Numbered from the stretch's first letter, positions 1 to 7,973 are shown. The stretch: DNA of 64,000 nucleotides from Lachnospiraceae bacterium (GCA_910574745.1 CAJTCE010000019.1:1203-65202); one strand, 5' to 3'. Program-made: numbers and translations. Notes: a model not told the origin generated them from the letters alone.

Positions 1-663
1 CATCAACGGCTGATAATCACTTATTCACCAAAGTATGCCCGTTATCAGAAGGCAATACGTGAAAAACAGGTGGAACGTGCCGAAAAAATGATCGCTTCCG
101 GAAATACAAAAAAACAGCGTAAAAATCCAAACGATCCGGGGAGATTTATTGGTACGATCGCTGTCACAGAAGATGGAGAAGCGGCTAAAGTCCATACCTT
201 TCTTGACGAGAATAAAATCGCAGGCGAAGCAATGTACGATGGCCTGTATGCTGTATGCACGGACCTGCTGGATGATGATGTAAGCGGCATACTTAAGGTC
301 AGTGAAGGAAGATGGCAGATTGAAGAATGTTTTCGCATCATGAAAACAGATTTTTCAGCAAGACCTGTCTACCTGCAGGATGGGAACAGGATCAAAGCCC
401 ACTTTCTCATCTGCTTTCTGGCGCTGTTATCCTATCGCGCTTTAGAAAAGGAGCTGGATTATCAGTATACCTGTGAAGAGATACTGGATACTTTAAGAGG
501 AATGAATTTTGCGGGGATACAGGAGCAGGGCTTTGTCCCATTATATAAACGGTTAAAAATCACTGATGATCTGCACGAAGCCTGTGGTTTCCGTACCGAC
601 TATCAGTTTATAACAAAAAGTCAGATGAAAACCATTCAGAAAAAGAGCAAAGTCAAAGAATAA
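1..663 (+). CDS. IS1634-type (IS4-related) transposase, C-terminal part
   Basis: The frame is open from base 1, so the start lies outside the window and about 220 C-terminal residues remain. The segment holds the R-x3-E-x6-K signature of IS4-type DDE transposases (RWQIEECFRIMK, near 307-345), which supplies the last catalytic acidic residue. The hydrophobic stretch that follows (HFLICFLALLSYRALEKEL) is usual for the C-terminus of the IS1634 group. A stem-loop just after the stop probably ends its transcript. The first two catalytic aspartates would lie upstream, so it cannot be told from here whether the gene is intact. Confidence 0.85.
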   Translation, partial: HQRLIITYSPKYARYQKAIREKQVERAEKMIASGNTKKQRKNPNDPGRFIGTIAVTEDGEAAKVHTFLDENKIAGEAMYDGLYAVCTDLLDDDVSGILKVSEGRWQIEECFRIMKTDFSARPVYLQDGNRIKAHFLICFLALLSYRALEKELDYQYTCEEILDTLRGMNFAGIQEQGFVPLYKRLKITDDLHEACGFRTDYQFITKSQMKTIQKKSKVKE

Positions 664-690
664 AATACTATAGTCCGTAACAGAGAAAAG

Positions 691-730
691 AATCGCTGTA
701 GTGTCCATGTTTGCTGGACTTACAGCGATT
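691..730 (+). terminator. Stem-loop after the IS1634-type transposase
   Basis: AATCGCTGTA (691-700) pairs with TACAGCGATT (721-730), with an inner GTCCA/TGGAC stem, and is followed by TTTTATC. It lies 28 bases after the stop and fits a rho-independent terminator near the right end of the element. A smaller CTGTC-AAA-GACAG hairpin follows near 736-748. Confidence 0.6.
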
Positions 731-810
731 TTATCTTCGGTAAACTGTCAAAGACAGGATTATACATAAGTAGTTTTTATTTGTCAATTGATTTTATCTA
801 TCTTTTCAAG

Positions 811-823
811 ATTAGTTTTTATA
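811..823. repeat. Left copy of 13-bp direct repeat flanking the IS30 element
   Basis: ATTAGTTTTTATA is found here and again, without mismatch, at 2506-2518, exactly outside the terminal inverted repeats of the IS30-family element. The simplest reading is a target-site duplication made on insertion. Confidence 0.75.
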
Positions 824-961
824 GGTGATTTGCAAAACTAAATTCCACCCCTTCTTCTCCTGACCATGGAAGTTATCCTTACAAAGAATAGGGTGGATTT
901 TAATCTTACATTTTTTAGTGTATCATTCTCTTGTGCTGCTGGTATGAAGGAGGATACCACT

Positions 962-2254
962 ATGAACAAACATAAACATTTATCCCTTGAAGAACGTTTT
1001 ACTATCAAAACCTTCCTGGATAACTCTGCTTCCTTTAAAGAAATCGGCAGAGCCCTCGGCCGCGACTGTACCACCATTTCCAAAGAAGTCCGTAACCACC
1101 TGCTTTTCCAGAAGACCGGCTGCTTTGGACGCCCTTTCAATGACTGCGCCAATCGCCGTAACTGTCCTGTCTCCGGCCTCTGTTCCGATCCCGATTGCCG
1201 TTTTACAAAGTGCAGCCTTTGTTCCAAGTGCCATCTTTATTGTCGGGATTATTTCAAGGAATTCTGTCCCGATTTATCCCGGCCTCCCTATGTCTGCAAT
1301 GGCTGCACTAAAAGAAAAAGCTGTACTCTCGAAAAACATGTCTACTCCCCTCGCTTTGCACAGGAGGAGTATGAAACCCTTCGCTCTGAAGCCCGTTCCG
1401 GCATCTGCATTTCTGAAGCCGAAGCTCTTCAGCTTGACTCCTTTATCTCCCCCTTGATCCGCAAAGGCCAGTCCATCCACCATATCTGTTCTAACAATCC
1501 CGACGAGATCATGTTCTCTGAAAAGACCATCTATAATTATGTGGATGCCGGCATCTTTTCTGCCAGAAACCTGGATCTTCCAAGAAAGGTCTCTTATAAG
1601 CCCAGGGCTTCCTCCCATGACTCTTTCAAAGTAGATAAGGCTTGCCGCGTCGGCCGTACTTATTCCGATTTCCTCTCTTTTTTAGAAGGCTGGCCCGACT
1701 GCCCCATTGTTCAGATGGATTCCGTCGAAGGACGTAAGGGCGGGAAAGTCCTGCTGACCCTGCATTTTGTCAAATGTGAGTTCATGCTTGCCTTCCTCAG
1801 GGACAGGAACACCGCCGCTTCCGTATTTGATGTCATCGAACGGCTTTACTGGGAACTGCGCCCGGACAGGTTCATGAAGCTTTTCCCGGTTCTTTTGGGA
1901 GATAACGGAAGTGAATTCTCAAATCCTGTTGCTTTGGAGATTGATGCGGAATTTAATCACCGTACACGGGTATTCTATTGTGACCCGTCTGCACCTTACC
2001 AGAAAGGCGCTGCGGAAAATAATCATGAATTCATTCGGAGAGTTCTTCCAAAGGGAACAAGCTTTGATAATCTTTCACAAACGGACGTGAGCCTTATGAT
2101 GGATCATATCAACTCTTATTCACGGGCGAGCCTTGGGGACTACAGCCCATATGAAGTGTTCCGGATGTTTTATGGACAGGAGATTTTAGACCTCCTGGGC
2201 GCACATCTCATTTCCCCAAATGATATCACGCTGCGCCCAGAACTTCTAAAATAA
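962..2254 (+). CDS. IS30-family transposase
   Basis: DDE transposase of 430 residues. An N-terminal helix-turn-helix (LSLEERFTIKTFL, then FKEIGRALGRDCTTISKEV) recognises the IS ends. A cysteine-rich segment (about residues 40-105, many C-x2-C pairs) follows and looks zinc-binding, as in some IS30 relatives. The catalytic triad is visible: D in IVQMDSV, D in LLGDNGSEF, E in QKGAAENNHEF. The start at 962 is chosen because GAAGGAGG lies about 8 bases before it; the frame is open to 866 but has no ribosome site there. The gene looks intact. Confidence 0.92.
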   Translation: MNKHKHLSLEERFTIKTFLDNSASFKEIGRALGRDCTTISKEVRNHLLFQKTGCFGRPFNDCANRRNCPVSGLCSDPDCRFTKCSLCSKCHLYCRDYFKEFCPDLSRPPYVCNGCTKRKSCTLEKHVYSPRFAQEEYETLRSEARSGICISEAEALQLDSFISPLIRKGQSIHHICSNNPDEIMFSEKTIYNYVDAGIFSARNLDLPRKVSYKPRASSHDSFKVDKACRVGRTYSDFLSFLEGWPDCPIVQMDSVEGRKGGKVLLTLHFVKCEFMLAFLRDRNTAASVFDVIERLYWELRPDRFMKLFPVLLGDNGSEFSNPVALEIDAEFNHRTRVFYCDPSAPYQKGAAENNHEFIRRVLPKGTSFDNLSQTDVSLMMDHINSYSRASLGDYSPYEVFRMFYGQEILDLLGAHLISPNDITLRPELLK

Positions 2255-2418
2255 ACAAAAACCAAAAATACCAGCAGCACACTGGGTTCCCAAGTACATA
2301 ACAGCTGAAATGAGGGTGGAATTTAATATTTCAAAAAAATGGTTAAATTGTACCCACGCTGTTTTGCGCCCAAAAATCAGGTGTTTTTGGTGGTTTTACC
2401 CTCATCATAACATAAAAA

Positions 2419-2463
2419 TACCAGAGATAAACCTTTTTTGAGCATAAAAATTTATCTCTGGTA
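2419..2463 (+). repeat. Perfect 13-bp inverted repeat inside the IS30 right end
   Basis: TACCAGAGATAAA at 2419-2431 is exactly complementary to 2451-2463, around a 19-base loop that contains TTTTTT. It sits between the transposase stop and the right terminal repeat. It may end transcription or take part in end recognition; the sequence alone does not decide. Confidence 0.6.
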
Positions 2464-2547
2464 GAATTTACCCTTACAAGGTGGAAGTTACCTCTTCATT
2501 TCACCATTAGTTTTTATATGCCATGATTGTTGCACTTTTTCCGACAG

Positions 2548-3252
2548 TTATTCATAGCGGGCAATGGCTTCTTCGATCCGCCTTTTTACCTCTTCTGCGA
2601 TTTCATTGGATTTCATATGCTGATATTCTTCAGAATACATCGGTTTTAAATAAATCAGCTTTACGGTTACCGGGCGTATGGAATTTTCATCAAAAGGAAC
2701 GAAGGCATTAATCAGCGCACAGGGCACGATAGGGCATTTTGCTTTCTGGGCAGCTTTAAAGCTGCCTCCTTTAAATTCCAAAAGCTTATTTCCGTTTCTA
2801 CTCCTGTGTCCTTCCGCAAAAATGATGTAATTGCGCCCTTCTTTTACTTCTTTTGCAACCTGGTTAATAATCTGCATAGACTGGCGCAGATCTTCCCTGT
2901 CCATGGCAAGAGAACCCGTAGCCTCAATTGTCTGTTTCAACAAAATAACATCCTTTGCTTCTTTTTTAATGACAAAGGCAAAGGGTCTGGGGCAGGAATA
3001 CAAAAATGTCAAAACATCAAACAGCCCCTGATGATTGGGGTAAAAAATAAATCCATCCTCTTTCGGAATATTCTCCTGTCCATGTACTTCTATCGTAATA
3101 TTACCGGCACGAATCCCATGGGTAGCAATGTTCTTTGCAATCAGAAATCCCGGCATATAATCTCCATTATAATTTTTACCCGCTTTCCACAGTTTAAAAA
3201 ACATAAAAGGAACCAGGAACAATTTTCGAATAACCATTAATGCAATACGCAT
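2548..3252 (-). CDS. plsC: 1-acyl-sn-glycerol-3-phosphate acyltransferase (PlsC family)
   Basis: Adds the second acyl chain to lysophosphatidic acid to form phosphatidic acid, at the inner face of the membrane. The family motifs are clear: NHQGLFD at residues 73-79 (NHx4D, catalytic His74 and Asp79) and EGHRSR at 147-152 (acceptor phosphate binding), followed by FKGGSFKAA and IVPCALI. The N-terminal 20 residues are hydrophobic with basic residues and fit a membrane anchor. The length, 234 residues, is normal. It stands alone, downstream of the fumarase genes on the same strand with a 134-base gap. The start has GAAAGAGG a few bases upstream. Confidence 0.92.
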   Translation of the reverse strand: MRIALMVIRKLFLVPFMFFKLWKAGKNYNGDYMPGFLIAKNIATHGIRAGNITIEVHGQENIPKEDGFIFYPNHQGLFDVLTFLYSCPRPFAFVIKKEAKDVILLKQTIEATGSLAMDREDLRQSMQIINQVAKEVKEGRNYIIFAEGHRSRNGNKLLEFKGGSFKAAQKAKCPIVPCALINAFVPFDENSIRPVTVKLIYLKPMYSEEYQHMKSNEIAEEVKRRIEEAIARYE

Positions 3253-3386
3253 AGAAACCTCTTTCTAATTAAATTCAATATCTGGTATTTCACAGGAATC
3301 AATCTACATATATATAGGTAAAAACTCATTTTACCCATTCCAGACAAATTTTATATTTTTATGTATTATGCAAAAACCAATTTGTC

Positions 3387-3938
3387 TTATTCCTGCTCAT
3401 AGGCTTTGACGGCTGTTTCATACAAATTGTTTCCGTCCTTGTCTATAACCACGATGACCGGAAAATCCTTTACCTCCAATTTGCGGATTGCTTCCGTTCC
3501 CAAATCATCATAAGCAACTACTTCCGATGATAAAATAGATTTGGATAAAAGTGCGCCTGCCCCTCCTACTGCCGCAAAATATACGGCGCCATTCCTTACA
3601 ATGGCGTCCCTGACCGCCTCGGTTCTTTTTCCTTTTCCAATCATTCCACGCAGCCCTAAGTCTAAGAGCTCAGGGGCGTATTTATCCATACGGCTGGCTG
3701 TAGTAGGTCCCGCAGAGCCGATAGGTCTTCCTTCTCTGGCCGGCGAGGGTCCCATATAATAAATAATATTGTTCTCCATATTTATGGGTAAAGACTGGTT
3801 ATTCTGCAGTGCTTCATACATTCTTTTATGAGCAGCATCCCTTGCAGTATATATTGTACCGGTTATATAAACATAATCTCCGGATTTTAGTTTTGCAGCA
3901 TCTTCTCGGGATAATGGGGCATTGATATATTGGTCCAT
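3387..3938 (-). CDS. Class I fumarate hydratase, beta subunit (C-terminal type)
   Basis: Beta subunit (183 residues) of the heterodimeric iron-sulfur hydro-lyase that interconverts fumarate and malate; the C-terminal half of single-chain class I fumarases corresponds to it. Typical segments are INAPLSREDAAKLKSGD, GTIYTARDAAHKR, and the glycine-rich GPTTASRMDKYAP and AVGGAGAL stretches. The start at 3938 is chosen because GAGGAAAG lies just upstream and the sequence then matches the family N-terminus; the frame runs further upstream but without support. It follows the alpha-subunit gene by 41 bases, so both are co-transcribed. L-tartrate dehydratase TtdB is a close alternative. Confidence 0.88.
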   Translation of the reverse strand: MDQYINAPLSREDAAKLKSGDYVYITGTIYTARDAAHKRMYEALQNNQSLPINMENNIIYYMGPSPAREGRPIGSAGPTTASRMDKYAPELLDLGLRGMIGKGKRTEAVRDAIVRNGAVYFAAVGGAGALLSKSILSSEVVAYDDLGTEAIRKLEVKDFPVIVVIDKDGNNLYETAVKAYEQE

Positions 3939-3979
3939 TTTTCTTTCCTCGTAAATCTTTCTATATATTTTCCACTTTG

Positions 3980-4822
3980 TTACAGTACTCTGACACTGTG
4001 CCTGTTGACATGACAGCAAATGTTAACCGCCACAGGGAGTCCCGCAATATGGGTAGGATAAGTATTGATGTTCACTGCCAGAGCAGTTGTGGTACCCCCC
4101 AGCCCTCCCGGCCCGATGCCGGTTTTATTTATTCTGGTCAAAAGCTCTTCTTCCATTTCTTTTACATATGGAATAGGAGAATGTTCATCTACCGGTCTGG
4201 TCAGGGCTTTTTTTGCCAGCAAAGCACATTTTTCAAAAGTGCCTCCCACTCCCACTCCGACTACCATAGGAGGACAGGCATTAGGACCTGCATCTTTAAC
4301 AGCTGTTAATATGGCGTTCTTTACGCCTTCGATGCCGTCAGCCGGCTTCAGCATAAATACACGGCTCATATTTTCACTGCCAAATCCCTTAGGCGCAACG
4401 GTTATTTTAAGCTCGTCCCCGGGAACGATCTCATAGTGAATGACTGCCGGCGTATTATCTTTTGTATTTTCCCTGATCAGAGGATCCTTTACTACTGATT
4501 TCCGAAGAAATCCTTCCACATAACCTTTCCTGACACCTTCTTGAATGGCGTCTTCCAGAGAACCTCCTTCAAAGTGAACATCCTGCCCCACTTCCATAAA
4601 AATAACCGCCATTCCGGTATCCTGGCAAATGGGAATCATATCCTCTCCGGCAATATTCAGGTTTTCCTGAAGCTGGCACAAAATCTGTTTCCCTAAGGGC
4701 GCTTTTTCTTTTTCACAGGCATCCTCCAGGGCGGTTTTCATATCTTTTGTAAGAAAATGATTTGCTTCAATGCACATTTCCTTGATATTTTGCGTCACTT
4801 CTGAAATTTGTATGGTTCTCAT
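3980..4822 (-). CDS. Class I fumarate hydratase, alpha subunit, [4Fe-4S]
   Basis: Catalytic subunit (280 residues) that binds the oxygen-sensitive [4Fe-4S] cluster. Candidate cluster ligands are Cys66 (PICQDTG), Cys183 (PNACPPM) and Cys269/270 (VNICCH), the expected three regions for this family. GSENMSR and GVGVGGTFEKCA are further family blocks. The two-subunit form is usual in strict anaerobes and fits a branched TCA pathway. A SigA-type promoter (4906-4934) lies about 85 bases upstream, and the beta subunit follows. TtdA (tartrate dehydratase) is the main alternative; the sequence alone does not exclude it. Confidence 0.9.
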   Translation of the reverse strand: MRTIQISEVTQNIKEMCIEANHFLTKDMKTALEDACEKEKAPLGKQILCQLQENLNIAGEDMIPICQDTGMAVIFMEVGQDVHFEGGSLEDAIQEGVRKGYVEGFLRKSVVKDPLIRENTKDNTPAVIHYEIVPGDELKITVAPKGFGSENMSRVFMLKPADGIEGVKNAILTAVKDAGPNACPPMVVGVGVGGTFEKCALLAKKALTRPVDEHSPIPYVKEMEEELLTRINKTGIGPGGLGGTTTALAVNINTYPTHIAGLPVAVNICCHVNRHSVRVL

Positions 4823-4905
4823 TGAATTATCCTTTCCGCGATTCCTTATATCTATTTTTCCTTCTTTTGCATTTATTATGAAAATAATATTAACACACTC
4901 TTCAT

Positions 4906-4934
4906 ATTATATAAATTTTTATTTTCAATTTCAA
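4906..4934 (-). promoter_or_regulatory. SigA-type promoter of the fumarase operon
   Basis: On the minus strand, TTGAAA (4929-4934) and TATAAT (4906-4911) are separated by exactly 17 bases, about 84 bases before the alpha-subunit start. The perfect -10 and optimal spacing make this a strong candidate. Confidence 0.75.
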
Positions 4935-4936
4935 CG

Positions 4937-4986
4937 AAAAAAGCCATACGATCTGCTTTTTGTGATTTTTTAAGCAGTTCTATGGC
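4937..4986 (-). terminator. Terminator after the SEDS-like gene
   Basis: GCCATA...CTGCTT (4943-4958) pairs with AAGCAG...TATGGC (4972-4986), with a small internal mismatch. On the minus strand it is followed by TTTTTT (4937-4942). It separates the PadR/SEDS operon from the fumarase promoter. The plus strand also carries a T-run, so it may work both ways. Confidence 0.75.
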
Positions 4987-5031
4987 ACTTTTCGTTTTTT
5001 CTGTGGTAAAATATATAATTTTAGAATTTTA

Positions 5032-6393
5032 CTAAACTCTTTGAATAGGAGACCGGAAAATATAGCGGGATTTTATATTCTTTTCAGAAACAATATCTGT
5101 ATTGCGGTATACGCTCAGCAATAGTCCCGTCAGCACTCCATTGACAACAGCATTTCCCAGTCCATAGGATAAAAACGGCATGCTCATCTGGGCAAAAACA
5201 TTGAAAACCGCTATGTTGGAAAGAAGGTAGAAAATGCTTTTTACAAACAGCAGGCATACGCAGCTAAGGCTGATAACAGACCCCAACTGGTTTTTTTGCT
5301 TAAAGCTTAACCGGAATGCCTTCCACAAAAAGAAAGCAACGATTCCTAAAACCGCCACAGTAAATACCACACCAAAGTACATCAGCATAGATGTTACCAT
5401 ATAATCATTCTGAATAGCGGGCAGAGACTCAAGAGGCAGTTCTTTATTTCCAAAAAGACTGATATGATTCAGTTCTTCCCGTATTACTTTTATATAGTAG
5501 GATTCCTCTGACTGGGCAAATAACGACCTGATTCTTGCCGCCTGATATTCTCTAAGCAGCAGGCCGCTTTCCGTATGGAACGCAGAAACTATCAAAATAC
5601 CCGGAAAAGCTATGGCAGGAGTCCATATAAGCGCAAGCTTTCCCACCTTTTTTTCTCCAAACCATCCTTTTAAAATGGAAATGGTCAAAATGAACAGCAC
5701 AGCTATGGACAATTCTATTATTCCACCTGCAGTTGACAGGCTGGGAATGATACTAAACCTCGCTGCAACATAGTGAGCCATGCATATCAGCAGCCCCCTC
5801 ATTCCTTTTCCCCTAAAGCAAAAAACCATTGCCGCAAATAAGGGCGTCATTAATGTAGCAATACAATATCCGAAAGTAAAGCGTAAAGAATTCGGCAGAT
5901 AATTTTGCATAAAATGATATGCCAGAATGCAGATGCAAGCCGACCACCAGATTATTACCGGATGTTTTCCCAAAAAAGTATAATCAATGGCGCATGTGAC
6001 CGCTATTACCGCAAAGCCTATTAGTGTATTCAAAACTGCATTACCGATAAGACTATCCCTGATAGTCGTTGCGTTGGTATCGTTAGAAAGGCATCCTGTT
6101 TTAAAAATAGTAATTTGCATTATTAAGCCTATCATGCTTAGCAGGGCAGCTAATATAATAAGCTCCCACTGCATTCTGGGTCTGTGAACCCGGTCTAACG
6201 CCACTCCCGTTTCTACAGGATCGCCCATTTCCAAAACAGCCCTATTTACCGCTTCATCCTTTTCCATTCCATTCTTTATGTAGGCCTCAGCCTGATCGTT
6301 AATATGGTTTTCTATTTCCTCTACAACCATGGGACGAGCTTTTTTACAGCGTATCTGTTCCGAAAGCGTATCAAGATATTCATGCAATTCCAT
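5032..6393 (-). CDS. SEDS-family (FtsW/RodA-like) membrane protein with N-terminal permease-prefix-like domain
   Basis: 453 residues. The first about 85 are soluble and resemble the short helical prefix found on PadR-controlled membrane proteins (ELHEYLDTLSEQI, then EEIENHINDQAEAYI and AVLEMGDP). The rest has about ten membrane helices. Near the C-terminus lies the SEDS signature region: MPFLSYGLGNAVVN followed by GLLLSVYRNTDI. SEDS proteins are peptidoglycan polymerases or lipid II handlers, usually without such a prefix. The start at 6393 is set by GGGAGGTG and overlaps the padR stop by 14 bases, implying translational coupling. Whether catalytic residues are kept cannot be judged without an alignment; a specialised or inactive SEDS paralogue is possible. 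Confidence 0.75.
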   Translation of the reverse strand: MELHEYLDTLSEQIRCKKARPMVVEEIENHINDQAEAYIKNGMEKDEAVNRAVLEMGDPVETGVALDRVHRPRMQWELIILAALLSMIGLIMQITIFKTGCLSNDTNATTIRDSLIGNAVLNTLIGFAVIAVTCAIDYTFLGKHPVIIWWSACICILAYHFMQNYLPNSLRFTFGYCIATLMTPLFAAMVFCFRGKGMRGLLICMAHYVAARFSIIPSLSTAGGIIELSIAVLFILTISILKGWFGEKKVGKLALIWTPAIAFPGILIVSAFHTESGLLLREYQAARIRSLFAQSEESYYIKVIREELNHISLFGNKELPLESLPAIQNDYMVTSMLMYFGVVFTVAVLGIVAFFLWKAFRLSFKQKNQLGSVISLSCVCLLFVKSIFYLLSNIAVFNVFAQMSMPFLSYGLGNAVVNGVLTGLLLSVYRNTDIVSEKNIKSRYIFRSPIQRV

Positions 6394-6721
6394 AAACGGC
6401 ACCTCCCAACACACCGGTAACCGCACCGGAATACTCTTTCCATTCCTCCTGTTTAGTTTTTAAAAAGCTTTTCCCTTCTTTTGTAATGCTGTAATATTTT
6501 CTGACTTTTCCTGATGCTTCTCTTTCATAAACCGTCAAATATCCTTTTTCTTCCAAAGAATGCAGCAGGGGATACAAAGTCCCGGCTTTCAGAATAAAGA
6601 CATTTTGGGAACGCTTTTGCAGGGTTTCAATCATTTCATAACCATACATGTCTTTTTCCGATAATAATTTTAAAAGCAGCATGGTGGTGCTTCCTGAAAG
6701 TAAGCTTTTGTCTATAGGCAT
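6380..6721 (-). CDS. PadR-family transcriptional regulator
   Basis: 113-residue winged-helix regulator. The PadR hallmark is visible: MLLLKLLSEKDMYGYEM, then the recognition region and the wing (ILKAGTLYPLLHSLEEKGYL, EREASGKVRKYYSITKEG). The start at 6721 is chosen over the in-frame codon at 6739 because AGGAGG lies 7 bases before it. It is the first gene of a two-gene unit with the SEDS-like protein, the common PadR arrangement where the regulator controls the membrane protein beside it. A 12-bp palindrome overlapping its own -10 region suggests autorepression. Confidence 0.9.
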   Translation of the reverse strand: MPIDKSLLSGSTTMLLLKLLSEKDMYGYEMIETLQKRSQNVFILKAGTLYPLLHSLEEKGYLTVYEREASGKVRKYYSITKEGKSFLKTKQEEWKEYSGAVTGVLGGAVYGIA

Positions 6722-6767
6722 TTCTATTCCTCCTGTCATTTATTATGTTGATAAATACTAATTGCGC

Positions 6768-6831
6768 GCTATTATATAGACAATCTATATATCGGTTATC
6801 TATATAATAGCATGAATATTCTTTCTGTCAA
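6768..6831 (-). promoter_or_regulatory. padR promoter with overlapping palindromic operator
   Basis: GCTATTATATAG (6768-6779) and CTATATAATAGC (6800-6811) form a perfect 12-bp inverted repeat with a 20-base centre. A -35 TTGACA lies on the minus strand at 6826-6831, which puts the -10 within the right-hand repeat arm. This is where a PadR dimer would block transcription. The palindrome and the -35 are seen directly; binding is inferred. Confidence 0.7.
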
Positions 6832-6921
6832 GAGGATTTTTTAATATCAGAAGCCGACGGAGCTTATTTTTAGTAAAATCAAAAAAGAAATTTTTTGACA
6901 ATTTTTGTAATATATTTTATT

Positions 6922-7029
6922 TTAAGCCGCCTCTTCCATATATTCCCTGTAATCTTCTTCACTTGCAAAAAGCATATATCCGCTTCCCGTAAATCCCATA
7001 TATCCGTCTGTCACTACATATCCTTTCAT
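6922..7029 (-). CDS. 35-residue small protein with hairpin-masked ribosome site
   Basis: Encodes a 35-residue acidic, aromatic-rich peptide (MKGYVVTDGYMGF, then GSGYMLFASEEDYREYMEEAA). It has no signal peptide or membrane segment. A strong ribosome site (AAAGGAGG) lies 7 bases before the ATG. That site is the 3' arm of a near-perfect 21-bp hairpin (7037-7093), so translation would be off unless the hairpin opens. The regular YxGF/YM pattern and the codon-level order suggest a real gene rather than chance. Function unknown; no known family is recognised with certainty. Confidence 0.6.
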   Translation of the reverse strand: MKGYVVTDGYMGFTGSGYMLFASEEDYREYMEEAA

Positions 7030-7036
7030 AAATAGA

Positions 7037-7093
7037 ACCTCCTTTGCTAAGCTAAAATGTTCCTGTTACTTGTTTTAGTTTAGCAAAGGAGGT
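7037..7093 (-). promoter_or_regulatory. 21-bp hairpin sequestering a Shine-Dalgarno sequence
   Basis: 7037-7057 and 7073-7093 are inverted repeats with 20 of 21 pairs and a 15-base loop. In the minus-strand transcript the 3' arm contains AAAGGAGG, the ribosome site of the 35-residue gene, and the 5' arm contains the anti-Shine-Dalgarno CCTCCTTT. There is no T-run after it, so it is not a normal terminator. It resembles a translational on/off switch. Confidence 0.65.
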
Positions 7094-7224
7094 GTCCTAT
7101 AAAACGGTCTTATATTTTGTATTTATAACCTTAAATCCATTGAATAAATGCTGTTTTATCCTTTCGGTTATAGCCGGCCTGTCAATTCTTTGGGGTATTG
7201 CATGCAGGAATATCACAATCGGTT

Positions 7225-7677
7225 TTAGAAGATAAAGCCCAGCAATACACCTGTTGCGATCGAAATCGCACCCGTCAAAATAAATATGCTTCCCATTATG
7301 GCAAAAGAACTCTGCTTTGTTAAAGATGCCTGTTCCGGCTTTTCAGGATTATAGTAAATTGTCCGGGGTTTATTCATTTTCCGCTTGATTTGCCCCTGAT
7401 TCCAGGAAATGTTGCTGGCTCTTGTATATTCCATGCCGTTAACACGGTAAGTAAAAATAGGACAATACATTCCCGGTTCAGAGCTGCCCATATAGATGCC
7501 GATTGCTGTATGCCCTGAACCGCCGTTATTATAATCATAGGCATTAATGCACATATCAATAATTCTTCCCTCAGTTTCCGCTGTGCATTTAAATTTTGCT
7601 TTTCCTACCATAATAAAAATAACGCCTAATACAAAAAACAGCATTCCTACTCCTTCAAGTACGTAAACTCCAACCAT
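7225..7677 (-). CDS. DUF3592-like membrane protein
   Basis: 150 residues with one membrane helix near each end (about 5-25 and 125-148) and a soluble domain between them. The core pattern, a Y-x-V-N-G-x-x-Y segment (FTYRVNGMEYTRAS) followed by IYYNPEKPEQA, fits the DUF3592 type, whose function is unknown. It is a single-gene unit. The 130 bases between its stop and the hairpin of the 35-residue gene carry a short open frame on the minus strand (stop at 7097) with no start signal, perhaps a remnant. Confidence 0.65.
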   Translation of the reverse strand: MVGVYVLEGVGMLFFVLGVIFIMVGKAKFKCTAETEGRIIDMCINAYDYNNGGSGHTAIGIYMGSSEPGMYCPIFTYRVNGMEYTRASNISWNQGQIKRKMNKPRTIYYNPEKPEQASLTKQSSFAIMGSIFILTGAISIATGVLLGFIF

Positions 7678-7817
7678 TTTCCTGTTCTCCTATCAATGAT
7701 TTTTTATAATGCAATTCTAAAATTTTAAGCTATCCGAAATATCCTTTCATCTCAAAATGTTCAAATATTTTTAGTCATTAAGTCTTATCTCTTTGATTAT
7801 TACATAAATTTGAAAAT

Positions 7818-7973
7818 ATGCAATCGATTTATTATGTATTTTCGCTGGAGGAGAGTACTATTAAGCTGGAGGAGAATAGGCTTCAGCTGGCGGAGAAGGA
7901 TATTCCGTTAGAACAGCTAAAAGAAGAAATTGAAGCATTAAAGAAAAATCTGAATTCTTTCTCTAAAACCTAA
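7818..7973 (+). pseudogene. Possible remnant ORF, 51 residues, coiled-coil tail
   Basis: This is a plus-strand ATG frame of 51 residues in the 438-base gap between 7678 and 8115. It encodes a glutamate- and leucine-rich helix (LEENRLQLAEKDIPLEQL, then KEEIEALKKNL) that looks like real protein sequence. There is no ribosome site before the ATG, so it is probably the surviving tail of a longer lost gene. A terminator follows at 8026-8068. The rest of the gap (7678-7817) is AT-rich with nothing recognised. Confidence 0.35.

Larger units (their letters stand above)
824..2505 (+). mobile_element. Complete IS30-family insertion sequence, 1682 bp
   Basis: The element is bounded by imperfect 26-bp inverted repeats, 824-849 (starting GGTGATTTG) and 2480-2505 (complement starting GGTGAAATG), with 19 of 26 positions matching. 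A second, inner copy of the TTCCACC motif occurs as GGGTGGAATTTA at 2314-2325. One transposase gene fills the middle. A 13-bp direct repeat lies directly outside both ends. The roughly 250 bases after the transposase contain a strong stem-loop (2419-2463). Intact ends and an intact gene suggest a recent, possibly active insertion. Confidence 0.85.

Noticed and set aside
838-1618. Several antisense frames within the IS30 transposase
   Set aside because: They overlap the catalytic gene on the other strand or frame and have no start signals.
3317-3335. GGTAAAA/TTTTACC hairpin before plsC as a terminator
   Set aside because: The stem is AT-rich and has no T-run on the minus strand.
7097-7224. 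Short minus-strand frame (about 43 residues) before the hairpin-controlled gene
   Set aside because: It reads like protein sequence but lacks a start with ribosome site and runs into the DUF3592-like gene in another frame; too weak to call as a gene.
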